Source of the DNA: Stomorhina lunata
Taxonomy: Eukaryota > Arthropoda > Insecta > Diptera > Rhiniidae
Assembly: GCA_933228675.1 (NCBI GenBank)
Contig: OW121742.1
Span: 113,477,555-113,541,554, forward strand
Length of the DNA: 64,000 nucleotides
Reading direction: 5' to 3'
The notes under the pieces are model-generated. The model worked only from the letters and a program-made list of their open reading frames with translations. It made no database searches and had not been told where the DNA came from. This document shows, piece by piece, positions 10,786-23,104 of this stretch. The position numbers and the translations under genes are program-made. Every line of letters begins with the position of its first letter. Position 1 is the stretch's first letter.

Positions 10786-13700
10786 AGACGTAAGTCTTAA
10801 TCAAGACAGATTTAAACTCCAATCGTGGATCTCTATATAGCCCTAATTGTGGGTCTTTATATAGACAGATTTCAGCTCTAATCGTGGGTCTCTACATAGA
10901 CAGATTTTAGTTATAATCGTGGGTCTTTGTAATGACAGATTTCAGCTCTAAACGAAGGTCTTTATATAGACAGATTTAGGCTCTAATCGTGGGTCTTTAT
11001 ATATGCAAATTTGAACTCCAATCGTGGGTCTTTATACATACAGATTTTAGCTCTAATCGAAAGTCTATATATAGACAGATTTTAGCTCTAATCGTAGGTC
11101 TTTATATAGACAGATTTCAGCTCTAATCGTCGGTCTTTATATATAGACAGATTTTAGCTCTAATCGGGAGTCTTTATATAAGCAGATTTCAGCCCTAACC
11201 GTAGGTCTTTATATAGACAGATTTTAGCTCCAATTATAGGTCTTTATATAGACAGATTTTAGCTCTATTCGTGGGTCTTTATATAGTCAGATTTTAGCTC
11301 TAATCGTGGGTCTTTATATAGCCAGATTTTAGCTCTGATTGTGAATCTTTATATAGTCAGTTTTCAGCCTTAATCGTGGATCTTTATACAGTCAGTTTTC
11401 AGACTTAATCGTGGGTTTTTATATAGTCAGTTTTCAGTTCTAATCGAAGGTCTTTATATAGTCAGTTTTCAGCCTTAATCGTGGATCTTTATACAGTCAG
11501 TTTTCAGACTTAATCGTGGGTTTTTATATAGTCAGTTTTCAGTTCTAATCGAAGGTCTTTATATAGTCAGTTTTCAGCCTTAATCGTGGATCTTTATACA
11601 GTCAGTTTTCAGACTTAATCGTGGGTCTTTATATAGTCAGTTTTCAGTTCTAATCGAAGGCCTTTATATAGTCAGTTTTCAGCTCTAATCGGAGGTTTAT
11701 ATAGTCAGTTTTCAGCTCTAGTCGGAGGTTTATATAGTCAGTTTTCAGCTCTAGTCGGAGGTTTATATAATCAGTTTTCAGCCGAATAGTAGGTCCTTAT
11801 ATAGTCACTTTTCAGACTTAATCGTAGGTCTTTATATGGTCAGTTTTTAGTCTTAATCGTAGGTCTTTATATAGTCAGTTTTTAGTCTTAATCGTAGGTC
11901 TTTATATAGTCAGTTTTTAGTCTTAATCGTAGGTCTTTATATAGTCAGTTTTCAGTCTTAATCGTAGGTCTTGATATAGTCAGTTTTTAGTCTAAATCGT
12001 AGGTCTTTATATAGTCAGTTTTTAGTCTTAATCGTAGGTCTTTATATAGTCAGTTTTTAGTCTAAATCGTAGGTCTTTATATAGTCAGATTTTAGTCTTA
12101 ATCGTAGGTCTTTATATAGTCAGTTTTTAGTCTTAATCGTAGGTCTTTATATAGTCAGTTTTTAGTCTTAATCGTAGGTCTTTATGTAGTCAGTTTTTAG
12201 TCTTAATCGTAGGTCTTTATATAGTCAGTTTTTAGTCTAAATCATAGGTCTTTATATAGTCAGTTTTTAGTCTTAATCGTAGGTCTTTATATAGTCAGTT
12301 CTTAGTCTTAATCGTAGGTCTTTATATAGTCAGTTTTTAGTCTTACTCGTAGGTCTTTATATAGTCAGTTTTTAGTCTTAATCGTAGGTCTTTATATAGT
12401 CAGTTTTTAGTCTAAATCGTAGGTCTTTATATAGTCAGTTTTTAGTCTTAATCGTAGGTCTTTATATAGTCAGTTTTTAGTCTTAATCGTAGGTCTTTAT
12501 ATAGTCAGTTTTTAGTCTTAATCGTAGGTCTTTATATAGTCAGTTTTCAGTTCTAATCGAAGGCTTTTATATAGTCAGTTTTCAGCTCTAATCGGACGTT
12601 TATATAGTCTGTTTTCAGCTCTAATCGGAGGTTTATATAGTCTGTTTTCAGCTCTAATCGGAGGTTTATATAGTCAGTTTTCAGGCAAATCGTAGGTCCT
12701 TGTATAGTCACTTTTCAGACTTAATCGTAGGTCTTTATATAGTCAGTTTTTAGTCTTAATCGTAGGTCTTTATATAGTAAGTTTTTAGTCTTAATCGTAG
12801 GTCTTTATATAGTCAGTTTTTAGTCTTAATCGTAAATCTTTATATAGTCAGTTTTTATTCTTAATCGTAGGTCTTTATATAGTCAGTTTTTAGTCTTAAT
12901 CGTAGGTCTTTATATAGTCAGTTTTTAGTCTTAGTCGTAGGTCTTTATATAGTCAGTTTTTAGTCTTAATCGTAGGTCTTGATATCGTCAGTTTTTAGTC
13001 TTAGTCGTAGGTCTTTATATAGTCAGTTTTTAGTCTAAACCGAAGGTCTTCATATAGTCAGTTTTTAGTCTTTATCGTAGGTCTTTATATAGTCAGTTTT
13101 TAGTCTAAATCGTAGGTCTTTATATAGTAAGTTTTTAGTCTAAATCGTAGGTCTTTATATAGTCAGTTTTTAGTCTTAATCGTAGGTCTTTATATAGTCA
13201 GTTTTCAGTTCTAATCGAAGGCTTTTATATAGTCAGTTTTCAGCTCTAATTGGAGGTTTATATAGTCTGTTTTCAGCTCTAGTCGGAGGTTTATATAGTC
13301 AGTTTTCAGCCGAATCGTAGGTCCTTATATAGTCACTTTTCAGACATAATCGTAGGTCTTTATATAGTCAGTTTTTAGTCTTAATCGTAGGTCTTTATAT
13401 AGTCAGTTTTTAGTCTTAATCGTAGGTCTTTACATAGTCAGTTTTTAGTCTTAATCGTAGGTCTTTATATAGTCAGTTTTTAGTCTTAATCTTAGGTCTT
13501 TATATAGTCAGTTTTTAGTCTTAATCGTAGGTCTTTATATAGTCAGTTTTTAGTCTTAATCTTAGGTCTTTATATAGTCAGTTTTTAGTCTTAATCGTAG
13601 GTCTTTATATAGTCAGTTTTTAGTCTTAATCTTAAGTCTTTATATAGTCAGTTTTTAGTCTTAATCGTAGGTCTTTATATAGTTAGTTTCTAGCGTTAAT

Positions 13701-14061
13701 CGTAGGGGTTTATATAGCCAGTTTCTAGCGTTAATCGTAGGGGTTTAATTAATCAATTTTTTTTTGGGCTATTTTAGTCATTTTTAGGTCTTAGTGATGC
13801 TCTTTATATAGTACTGAGTAAACTGATAACTTTATATAGTCAGTTTTTAGTCTTAATCTTAGGTCTTTATATAGTCAGTTTTTAGTCTTAATCGTAGGTC
13901 TTTATATAGTCAGTTTCTAGCGTTAATCGTAGGGGTTTATATAGCCAGTTTCTAGCGTTAATCGTAGGGGTTTATTTATCCAATTTTTTTTGGGCTATTT
14001 TAGTCATTTCTAGGTCTTAGTGATGCTCTTTATATAGTCCTGAGTAAACTGATAACTTTTG
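10786..14061 (-). repeat. Family B 35-bp satellite, array B2 (inverted orientation)
   Basis: About 93 units in the reverse orientation of B1 (TTTATATAGACAGATTT then AGCTCTAATCGTAGGTC). From about 11340 a diverged subtype dominates (TATATAGTCAGTTTTTAG then TCTTAATCGTAGGTC). Higher-order repeats are clear: a 105-bp three-unit block repeated about three times at 11350-11650, and a marker block beginning CAGTTTTCAGTTCTAATCGA at 11638, 12541 and 13199. Confidence 0.95.
13684..14058 (-). repeat. Duplicated end module of array B2 (226-bp spacing)
   Basis: A composite end module (two TAGCGTTAATCGTAGGGG units, a T-rich run, GGGCTATTTTAGTCATTT, then GAGTAAACTGATAACTTT) occurs twice. The GGGCTATTTT marks lie at 13766 and 13992. 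Only the second copy is followed by the 158-bp terminal repeat, so the array end itself appears to have been duplicated locally. Confidence 0.85.
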
Positions 14062-14074
14062 GTCCTCTACCAAA

Positions 14075-14232
14075 CGTAGGGTCCTCCCTTTAACATAAAA
14101 TATGTTTAGTCTAAACACTCGAGCAGAAAATGAAATGAACATAAATTTTCTACTCCAACTACAAAGAACATCATCTAAACGCGTCTAAGTACTAAAGGAA
14201 CCCACAAAAGCAAAAATATGTTCATTCCGCAC
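14075..14232 (-). repeat. Right 158-bp terminal inverted repeat
   Basis: Reverse-complement partner of 4971-5128, ending CATTCCGCAC. Its inner end CGTAGGGTCCTCCC meets the last B2 units. The two copies have diverged by scattered substitutions, so the inversion is not an assembly duplicate of identical sequence. Confidence 0.9.
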
Positions 14233-14806
14233 TGGCACAGATTCATTCATTCAATTTCCAACAGCTTTTAGTGGAAAGCCTCGGAAAACGAGGAGGCAGA
14301 AGAGGAAAAATAAACAGCGGGATTTTGAAATGGAAATAGAAATAAAAATATGCTAAATCAACATTAAAATATAGGAATGAAAAAAGTTTTTATTACAAGT
14401 TTTTTTTTCTGTTGCCACGACTTTTGTAGGGGAAAAAGTCAGTAAAATGTGAAAATATTTCACTTTCGAGTGATAAAGTTGAAGGGAATGTTAAATGTTT
14501 TGTTGCTGTTGTTGTTGAAGTTTTTGTTGTTGTTTTTATTATTTCTCACAATACTCGTAAATAAGACTAAAAATGAATTTAAGTTAATAAAAATTATGAT
14601 TATCACAGTTTAAGAACTCTAATGGCGCTTATTTATGCTGAGGACTTTTCGGTATAAAAAAAAATTGTTTACGAAGCGAGAAGACAAATGATTCTATAAT
14701 TGAATTCCAAGTTTAGAGATTAGAGCTGAGTTGACACAATTTCAGATAAACATAAATATAAAAATTTGTTTAAGGTTTTTAGCTTTAACTTTATAACAGC
14801 CTCTAA
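14233..14806. other. Spacer with GTT-rich microsatellite, no gene
   Basis: Non-repetitive AT-rich DNA with an interrupted TTG/GTT microsatellite at about 14500-14540. There are no long ATG frames and no recognisable signals. Confidence 0.6.
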
Positions 14807-17115
14807 CGATTCAAGAGGAAATCTGTCCACACAAAGACCTACAGTTAGATCTGAAATCTGTCTATATAAAGACCTACAATTAGAGCTGAAATCTGTCTAT
14901 ATAAAGACCTACGATAAGAGCTAAAATCCGTCTGTATAAGGGCCTACGATTGGAGCTTAAATCTGTCTATATAAGGGCCTACGATTGGAGCTTAAATCTG
15001 TCTATATAAGGACCTTCTATTAGACCTGAAATCTAACGATATAAGGACCCACAATTAGAGCTTAAATCTGTCTATATAAAGACCTACGATTAGGGCTGAA
15101 ATCTGTCTATATAAAAACCTACAATCAGAGCTGAAATCTGTCTATATATAGACCTACGATTGGAGCTTAAATCTGTCTATATAAAGACCTACGATCAGAG
15201 CTGAAATCTGTCTATATAAAGACCTAAGATTAAATCTGAAATCTGTCTATAAAAAGATCTATGACTAGAGCTGAAATCTGTCTATATAAAGACCTACAAT
15301 TAAATCTGAAATCTGTCTATATAAAGACCTACAATTAAATCTGAAATCTGTCTATATAGAGACCTACGATAAGAACTAAAATGTGTCTATATAAAGACCT
15401 ACAATTAGAGCTGAAATCTTTCTATATAAAGACCTACGATTACAACTGAAATCTGTCTATATAAAGTCCTACGGTAAGAGCTAAAATCTGTCTATATAAA
15501 GACCTACGATAACAGCTAAAATCTGTCTATATAAAGACCTACGATTGGAGCTTAAATCTGTCTATATAATGACCTACGATTAGGGCTGAAATCTGTCTAT
15601 ATAAAGACCTACAATTAGAGCTGAAATCTGTCTATATAAAGACCTACAATCAGAGCTGAAATCTGTCTATATAAAGACCTACGATAAGAGCTAAAATCTA
15701 TCTATATAGAGACCTACGATTAGATCTGAAATCTGTCTATATAAAGACCTACAATAAGAACTAAAATCTGTCTATATATAGACCTACGATAAAAGCTAAA
15801 ATCTGTCTATACAAAGACCTACGATTGGAGCTTAAATCTGTCTATATAAAGACCTACGATTGGAGCTTAAATCTGTCTATATAAAGACCTACGATTAGGG
15901 CTGAAATCTGTCTATATAAAGACCTACAATTAGAGCTGAAATCTGTCTATAAGAAGATCTACGATAAGAGCTGAAATCTGTCTATATAAAGAACTACGAT
16001 TAGAGCTGAAATCTGTCTATATAAAGACCTACGATAAGAGCTAAAATCTGTCTATATATAGACCTACGATTAGAGCTGAAATCTGTCTATATAAAGACCT
16101 ACGATTGGAGCTTAAATCTGTCTATATAAAGACCTACGATTAGATCTGAAATCTGTCTATATAAAGACCTACAATAAGAACTAAAATCTGTCTATATATA
16201 GACCTTCGATTGGAGCTTTAATCTGTCTATATAAAGACCTACGATTAGAGCTGAAATCTGTCTATATAGAGACCTACGATAAGAGCTAAAATCTGTCTAT
16301 ATAAAGACCTACGATAAGAGCTAAAATCTATCTATATAGAGACCTACGATTAGATCTGAAATCTGTCTATATAAAGACCTACAATAAGAACTAAAATCTG
16401 TCTATATATAGACCTACGATTGGAGCTTTAATCTGTCTATATAAAGACCTACGATTAGAGCTGAAATCTGTCTATATAGAGACCTACGATAAGAGCTAAA
16501 ATCTGTCTATATAAAGACCTACGATAAGAGCTAAAATCTATCTATATAGAGACCTACGATTAGTTCTGAAATCTGTCTATATAAAGACCTACAATAAGAA
16601 CTACAATCTGTCTATATAAAGACCTTCGATTGGAGCTTAAATCTGTCTATATAAAGACCTACGTTTAGAGCTGAAATCTGTTTATAAGAAGATCTACGAG
16701 TAGAGCTGAAATCTGTCTATATAAAGACCTACGATCAGAGCTGAAAACTGACTATATAAAGACCCACGATTAGAGCTAAAATCTGTCTATATAAACAACT
16801 ACGATAAGAGCAAAAATTTGTCTATATAGAGACCTATGATTAGATCTGAAATCTATCTATATAAAGACCTACGATTAGATCTGAAATATGTCTATATAAA
16901 GACCTACGATTAGAACTAAGATCTGTCTATATAAAGATCTCCGATTAGATCTGAAATCTGTCTATATATAGACCTACGATCAGAGCTGAAATCTGTCTAT
17001 ATAATCCCCTACGATTAGAGCAGAAATCTGTCTATGTAAAGACCTACGATTAAAGCTTAAATTTGTCTATATATAGACCTACGTTTAGAGCCCAAAACTG
17101 ACTTTTTAAAGACCC
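14807..17115 (+). repeat. Family B 35-bp satellite, array B3 (plus orientation)
   Basis: About 66 units in the orientation of B1, with more subtypes (AGAGCTGAA, AGAGCTAAA, GGAGCTTAA, AGATCTGAA, AGAACTAAA). A six-unit 210-bp higher-order repeat is in register at 16201, 16411 and 16621, each starting with a CGATTGGAGCTT subtype. Both ends degrade into plain sequence. Confidence 0.95.
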
Positions 17116-17734
17116 TTCCCTGATATTTAGCACTTCATTTTATTTTATATTAAAAAATTTAAGAAAGTTCAACCCTACATTTTCTTCCTAACAAACAAAA
17201 TTGAAATTCTTCAGACTTAAAGATAAAAAAGGAAATAAATTCGTCAAAAAGGATGAGCAAAAGGACGTGCGAAAACAATAAGTTTTTGTATGTGATTAAC
17301 TAGGGTTAGCTCTAAAGAAACAAAAGAATATATTTCCTTACAAAAAAGGAAAAAACCAGAAGAACATTTTAATAATAATCTACTAAGATAAAACAAAACC
17401 ATACACTCAAAGCCATAACCATATAAAAAAGGTTAGTAAAACTGATAAGAAAAGGCTCGACCTTCATATTAAAATAATTAAAATTAATTTTGGTCAATGA
17501 ATTTCTTTGTTATCTAACAAAACGTAACGTCTACAGCTGTTACAGGACATCCAATTTTGTTCTTAATGTTTCAACCTAATTTTGAGTTTTTGTTTTTGTG
17601 ATTCCAGATTTTAGAAGGTCATTCTTTGATTATGTTAATAGACCTTACCTGCAGTTTAAATCAAAGTTTAAATTTGTTTTTTGTTAATGTGACCTTATCA
17701 GGTTTAAGCTAGAACACAAAGTGTCCTTGTTTTG
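17116..17734 (+). repeat. Spacer carrying one arm of a long diverged inverted duplication
   Basis: Positions 17170-17730 match the reverse complement of 25299-25838 in blocks. Examples are AACAATAAGTT with TAGGGTTAG near 17275-17310, TTTTAGAAGGTCA near 17611, and TAGAACACAAAGTGTCCTTG at 17710-17729. The match is imperfect, with indels, so this is an old duplication. No gene is seen. Confidence 0.8.
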
Positions 17735-18005
17735 AAAAATTTTAAATAAAAATAGGAAATTTTTGAAAAATTTCCAATAAAAATAGGAAATTTTTGAAAA
17801 ATTTCCAATAAAAATAGGAAATTTTTGAAAAATTTCCAATAAAAATAGGAAATTTTTGAAAAATTTCCAATAAAAATAGGAAATTTTTGAAAAATTTCCT
17901 ATAAAAATAGGAAAATTTTGCAAAATATGAAATTTTAAAAAAATTTCCTAGAAAAATACGAAATTTTTGAAAATTTTCCTATAAAATAGCAAATTTTTGA
18001 AAAAT
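17735..18005 (+). repeat. Family A satellite, array A4 (plus orientation)
   Basis: About nine 31-bp units of the CCAATAAAAATAGG variant, in which the second arm base is A instead of T. It begins directly after the conserved TAGAACACAAAGTGTCCTTG block. A 79-codon minus-strand frame with a 31-residue period is a product of the repeat. Confidence 0.9.
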
Positions 18006-20047
18006 TTAACATAAAAAATTTAAAAATTTTATATTTTTATAGGAAATTTTTCAAAAATTTCCTATTTTTATTGGAAATTTTTCAAAAATTTCTTATTTTT
18101 ATAAACAATTTTTAAAAATTTCTTATAAAAATAGGAAATTTTTAAAAAATATCCTAAAAAAATAGGACATTTTGAAAATTTTCCTATAAAATTTGGAAAT
18201 TTTTGAAAAATTTAATATAAAAAATTCAAAAATATCTTATTTTTATAGGAAATTTTTCAAAAATTTCTTAATTTTATAGGAAAATTTTCAAAATCTTCTT
18301 ATTTTTATAGGAAATTTTTTAAAAATTTCTTATTTTTATAAGAAATTTTTAAAAATTTCTCACTTTTACAAGGAATTTTTTTTTATAAGAAATTTTTCAA
18401 AAATTTCTAATTTTTATAGGAAATTTTTCAAAAATTTCTAATTTTTATAGGAAATTTTTCAAAAATTTCTTATTTTTATAGAATTTTTTTTAAAAATTTC
18501 TTAGTTTTATAGAAAATTTGTCAGAAATTTCCTATTTTTAGAGAAAATTTTTCAAAATTCTTATGTTTATTGAAAATTTTCTAAAAATTTCTTATTTTTA
18601 TATGAAATTTTTTAAAAATTTCTCATTTTTTTAAGAAGTTTTTTTTAAAAATTTCTTTATTTTTCAGTAAAATTTTCAAAAATTTCTTTTTTTTCTTGGA
18701 AATTTTTTAAAAATTTCCTATTTTTATAAAAAAATTTTGAAAAATTTCTTATTTGTATAGGATTATTTTCAAAAATATTTTTTTTATAGAAATTTAAATA
18801 AAAATTCTAATTTTTTAGGAGGTTTTTCAAAAATTGTTTATATTTTTTTAGGAAATTTTTTTTTTATAGAAAATTTTTCAAAAATTTGTTTGTTTTTTTT
18901 AAAGAATATCTTATTTTTATCAAAAGTTTCTCATTTTTATAGGAAATTTTTAAAAATTTCTTTTTATTTTAGGAAATTTTTAAAAAAATGTTATTTTTTT
19001 TCGAAATTTTTCAAAAATTTCTTCTTTTTTAAGGTAATTTTTCAAAATTTCCTTTTTTTTTATAGATTTTTTTTAATTTCTTACTTTTATAGGAAATTTT
19101 TCATCAGTTTCTTATTTTTATAAAAAAATTTTCAAAAATTTCTTAATTTTATAGGAATTTTAGAAAAATTTCTTATTTTTATAGGAAATTTTTTTAAAAT
19201 TTCTTATTTTGATAGGAAATTTTTAAAAATTTTCCTATTTTTATAAGAAATTTTTTAAAAATTTGTTATTTTTATAGGAAATTCTTCAAAAATTTCGTAT
19301 TTTTGTAGAAAATTTTTCAAAAATTTCTTATTTTTATAGGAAATATTTTAAAAATGTCTTATTTTTATAAGAAATTTTTTAAAAATTTGTTATTTTTATA
19401 GGAAATTTTTCAAAAATTTCTTTTTTTTGTAGAAAATTTTTCAAAAAATTTTTATTTTTATAGGAAATATTTTAAAAATTTCCTATTTTTATAGAAATTT
19501 GTTTTAAAATTTTTTCTATTTTTATAAGAAATTTTTGAAAAAATTCTTATTTTTATAGGAAATTTTTCAAAAATTTCTTATTTTGAAAAGAAAATTTTCA
19601 AAAATTTCTTATTTTTATAGGAAACTTTTTAAATTTTTTTTATTTTTAAAGGAAATTTTTAAAAAATTTTTTATTTTTAAAGGAAATTTTTCAAAAAATT
19701 TTTATTTTTATAGGAAAATTTTCAAAGTTTTCTGATTTTTATTTGAAATTTTTTAAACATTTTTATTTTTATAGAAAATTTTTCAAAAATTTTGTATGTT
19801 TTTTTTAGGAAATTTGTCAAAAATTTCTTTTTTTTATAGGAAATTTTTCAAAAATTTCTTTTTTTTTTTAAATTTTTTGAAAAATTACTTTTTTTTTAGA
19901 AAATTTTTCCAACATTTATTTTATTTTTTTAGAAAATTTTTCAAAAATTTCTTATTTTTTTTAGGAAATTTTTAAAAATGTCTTATTTTTATAGAAAATT
20001 TTTCAAATATTTCTTATTTGTATAGGAAATTTTTCAAAAATTTCTTG
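18006..20047 (-). repeat. Family A satellite, array A5 (mostly inverted, degenerate)
   Basis: Orientation switches to TTTT loop plus C linker at about 18006-18030. A short plus-oriented island sits at about 18117-18235, and the rest is inverted. Units are strongly diverged and length-variable throughout, with no homogenised core, so this looks like the oldest A array in the window. Confidence 0.85.
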
Positions 20048-21259
20048 TGTTTAATTCTTCCTTTGACATCCTTTATTAGAATTTTAGTTCAAAACGAAAT
20101 AAAATTTTAATCTATTTTCACACGATTTAATCTTGTTAGAGCTCAGCACAAAAAGTTGAATTTTTTCTAGCAAATAATTAATCAAATTATTGAGAAAATA
20201 TACGATGACAAAAGAAAAAAATTCGCATAAAATTAGATTAAACACACACCCACTAACAAAAAGGACAAAAGGAGTTAAGATAAGACTAAATGGTGGTTAA
20301 TGGAGGGAGATATGTAAGTAAATGTGAACCAAGGAACGAACACAAACAACAGCTGTTAAAGTGTTAAACACCCCCCAGACTCCTACAAACGAGTTAAGCC
20401 AAAAGTAACCAGGACATGATCCCTATTTTCTGTTTAAACACACACACACATAAACATACGCTTGTATGCTTCTAGGGAAAAATCTATCTTTGTATAAAAC
20501 AATTATGCAGACGATTAAACACGCCAAACAAAATTGAAAAAATAGAAGAGGAAAAAAAAACCTAGAACAACTTTTTTGCTATTGTCTAACAAAAACACAA
20601 GGACAATAGACAAACTCCCATACAGACAGACACAAGAACACACATACACTCATACATTTATTGAGGGAAAAGTAATAATAATAGAAAGGATCCGAATGAA
20701 CATTTTGTATTCAATGGAGCTAAAAACCATTTGACACAAAAACCGCATAAAAATAAAGCAAAAAATATCAGAAGAATACAAAAAAAAAAAAAAAACATCA
20801 CTGAAAGGATAACAGCAACAAATAATAAAAGAATTGAAAAGGATAACGAGGAGTCAGGACAACTAAAAAAAAATATAAGCAAAAGACTAATGTTTTGAAA
20901 ACTTTTATCAGCTGCAAACCAGTTAACACGACAATTGTTAACTGGGCATTGAAGTGTATCAACTGGATGAACAAAAAGGACAAACTGTGTTGGAATACAA
21001 AGGATACAAACGTGAAAGTAAGAAAAAAATGAAAGAAAATTGAACTTAAATAGCGATACAGCTATAAATTTTCAACGTTGTCAAAGTGTCAATATGGAAA
21101 AAGTGAACTTTTTTCTCGGAAATAAGTGCGTGGTTCGAGTTAGAGCCAAACTTTTGGAATTTGTTAAAGGAATTTAATTTTACAAATTATTTTAAGCAAC
21201 AAAATCAACTGTCAATTGTCTGGTTAGTGTATTAAGGAAATAATCTAAAATTGAACTAA
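20048..21259. other. Non-repetitive spacer, no gene supported
   Basis: AT-rich sequence with a short CA-rich stretch near 20440, several A-runs (for example 20780-20796) and a perfect 9-bp inverted repeat CCAGTTAAC/GTTAACTGG at 20919-20945. Frames on the minus strand near 20658-20983 are low-complexity and hydrophobic and are not supported as genes. Confidence 0.55.
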
Positions 21260-22025
21260 AACAAGTAAGAAAGTGCTATAGTCGGTCAAGACCGACCATA
21301 CGATACCCTTCACCATTATGGTCAAAGGTGTTCTTTTTCCTGTATAAAGACAAATATTTGCTAAATTTTGCCATCATATAAATATTTTCTCAAAACTTAT
21401 ATATTTAAGCTGTTTTTGTCATTTTGACTTATATGAGAGCTAGGGTGAAATGTGGACCGATTATCTTGAAATTTGGAAAATTGATTACAGCTGTTAAAAT
21501 TCTCAATATCTTTAGATTTACGAGCGTTTTAGTGATTTTTGTCTCATTTAGTGCATTTTTAAAGAAAAGTTTGTATGGGAGCTATGGTCAAATGTGAACC
21601 GATTTCAACGAAATTTGGCACAGAGGTTTTACTACATAAGTAGTATTTGATTTAAATTTCATGAAAAAATATTGATATTTGTGGCCAATATATCAATTCC
21701 GGGAAGTGGGACCTATGGGAGGTACCAGAAATAATTTACCGATTTTGACCAATTTCAATAGCCATGAACCCATTATCAAAAAAATGATCTGTGCCAAGTT
21801 TCATCAAATTATCCTTAGAAGACCTGTAGTTTGATTATAAGGTTTACATGGGGGTCCAGCCAGCCAGACGGACGGAGGGACGGACATCGCTAAATCGACT
21901 CAGAAAGTGATTCTAAGCCTATTGGTATACTAAGATGGGTCTAAGACAAATATTTCTATGCGTTACATACATCAGCACAAACTTATAATACCCTTTCCAC
22001 CTATGGTGGTGAAGGGTATAACAAG
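21260..22025 (+). mobile_element. Non-autonomous interspersed element of mini-me/DINE-like type
   Basis: The 5' end has the perfect hairpin GTCGGTC-AA-GACCGAC at 21281-21296, followed by ATACCCTTCACCATTATGG. The 3' end is CCACCTATGGTGGTGAAGGG then TATAA, so the subterminal ATACCCTTCACC motif is present as an inverted pair. An internal GACGGACGGAGGGACGGAC motif at about 21868-21886 matches the GTCY-type proto-microsatellite described for dipteran mini-me elements. AACAAG lies at both edges (21260-21265 and 22020-22025) and may be a target duplication. There is no coding capacity. The family name is a resemblance, not a database match. Confidence 0.7.
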
Positions 22026-22084
22026 CTTAAAGCTGTGCGCGTCTGCACCAACAACTAAAATAAATTTGAAGAAAAGACATTATA

Positions 22085-22745
22085 CTAATATCCAATTAAA
22101 TAATTTTGAATCACTTTGTTAATTTTGTCCCATCAATACACGATCAAATGTATAGTTTGCGATTCAATTAATTTTGAATACTTTTTAGTGTCGCCATCTA
22201 TCGGAATCTGATCCTCCGTCAACTTATGCGCAACAACTTTGCTAAAGACCATAGCATTATCAAATGCACTGTTTATGATTTCATTTATTTTGAGCAATTT
22301 TCAGTAGCGCCACCTGTCGGAAACTATATCATACCAATTTAGACAGCCTTTGTCCGTTAATGTGCAACAACTGTGCTAATGACCATAGCATATGATCAAA
22401 TGCACAGTTTGCGATTTAATTCATTTTGAGTAATTTTCACTGGCGCCACCTTTGGGAAATTCGCATGACCGAATTCAGAAAACCTTTGCCGGCACATGCG
22501 CAACGACTTTGATAAAGATCATAGCAAGATAAAATGCACAGTTTACGATTTAATTTATTTTGAGTAATTTTCAGTGGCGCCACCTGTCCGAAATTAGTCA
22601 TACCTATTTAGAAAGCCTTCGTCGGTTTATGCGCCACAACTTTGCTAAAGATCATACCATGATCAAATACACAGTTTACGATTTAATTCATTTTGAGTCA
22701 CTTTCAGTGGCGCCACCTGTCGGAATTAAGTCATACCACTTTAGT
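22085..22745 (+). repeat. Family K degenerate ~133-bp tandem repeat (five copies)
   Basis: CGCCAYCTGTCGG-like marks lie at 22192, 22308, 22444, 22578 and 22711, giving spacings of 116, 136, 134 and 133 bp. Each unit also carries GCGCAACAACTTTGCTAAAG-like and CAGTTTACGATTTAATTCAT-like segments. It is more GC-rich than its neighbours. A 64-codon frame inside it does not start at ATG and is not supported. Confidence 0.9.
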
Positions 22746-23104
22746 AACGTATAGTTTACTATTCTGTAAAGGACACACAAACAGACAAACATTAATTTTT
22801 ATATATATGTATATGTGAAGTCTCAATTCTTAAACAAAAAAAATTAGTAAAAAATTTTATATTTTTTGGCTGCATAATTGGGCCAGCCGTCGCCATGAAA
22901 TTTATACCCTACTTAATCGTGATAATAGATTTTCACAATTGTCTACTGTATTGTATGAAAAATTGTACAGTATCGTTATTTCTTGTGATTTATCAGCACA
23001 GTATTATTTTTCCTGGTCCATTTAAAAGATTGGGTTAATGTGAACAAACCACAAAAGCTCTGAAATGTGAAATTCGTTGCTGCATTAACGAAATAATCGA
23101 ATCT
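22746..23104. other. Short spacer, nothing recognised
   Basis: AT-rich single-copy-looking DNA. A fragment ATTTATACCCTACTTAATCG near 22899 faintly resembles the ends of the preceding element but is too short to call. Confidence 0.5.

Larger units (their letters stand above)
4971..14232. mobile_element. Candidate giant foldback-type unit bounded by 158-bp inverted repeats
   Basis: The outer 158 bp at each end (4971-5128 and 14075-14232) are inverted copies. Just inside each lies a family B array, plus on the left and inverted on the right, and the centre is the family C array plus a 0.78-kb spacer. An inverted terminal repeat followed by inverted tandem repeats is the plan of foldback-like DNA transposons such as Drosophila FB and Galileo, whose long terminal inverted repeats contain short tandem repeats (family knowledge). 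No transposase is visible inside and I see no clear target-site duplication. Mobility is therefore inference; an alternative is a local inverted duplication inside a satellite domain. Confidence 0.5.

Noticed and set aside
4971..14232. Target-site duplication for the giant inverted-repeat-bounded unit
   Set aside because: The flanking bases (CTCAAAAAA on the left, TGGCACAG on the right) share no convincing direct repeat.
20658..20983. Hydrophobic minus-strand frames of 61-74 codons
   Set aside because: Low-complexity translation of A-rich DNA and overlapping in two frames. No gene signal.
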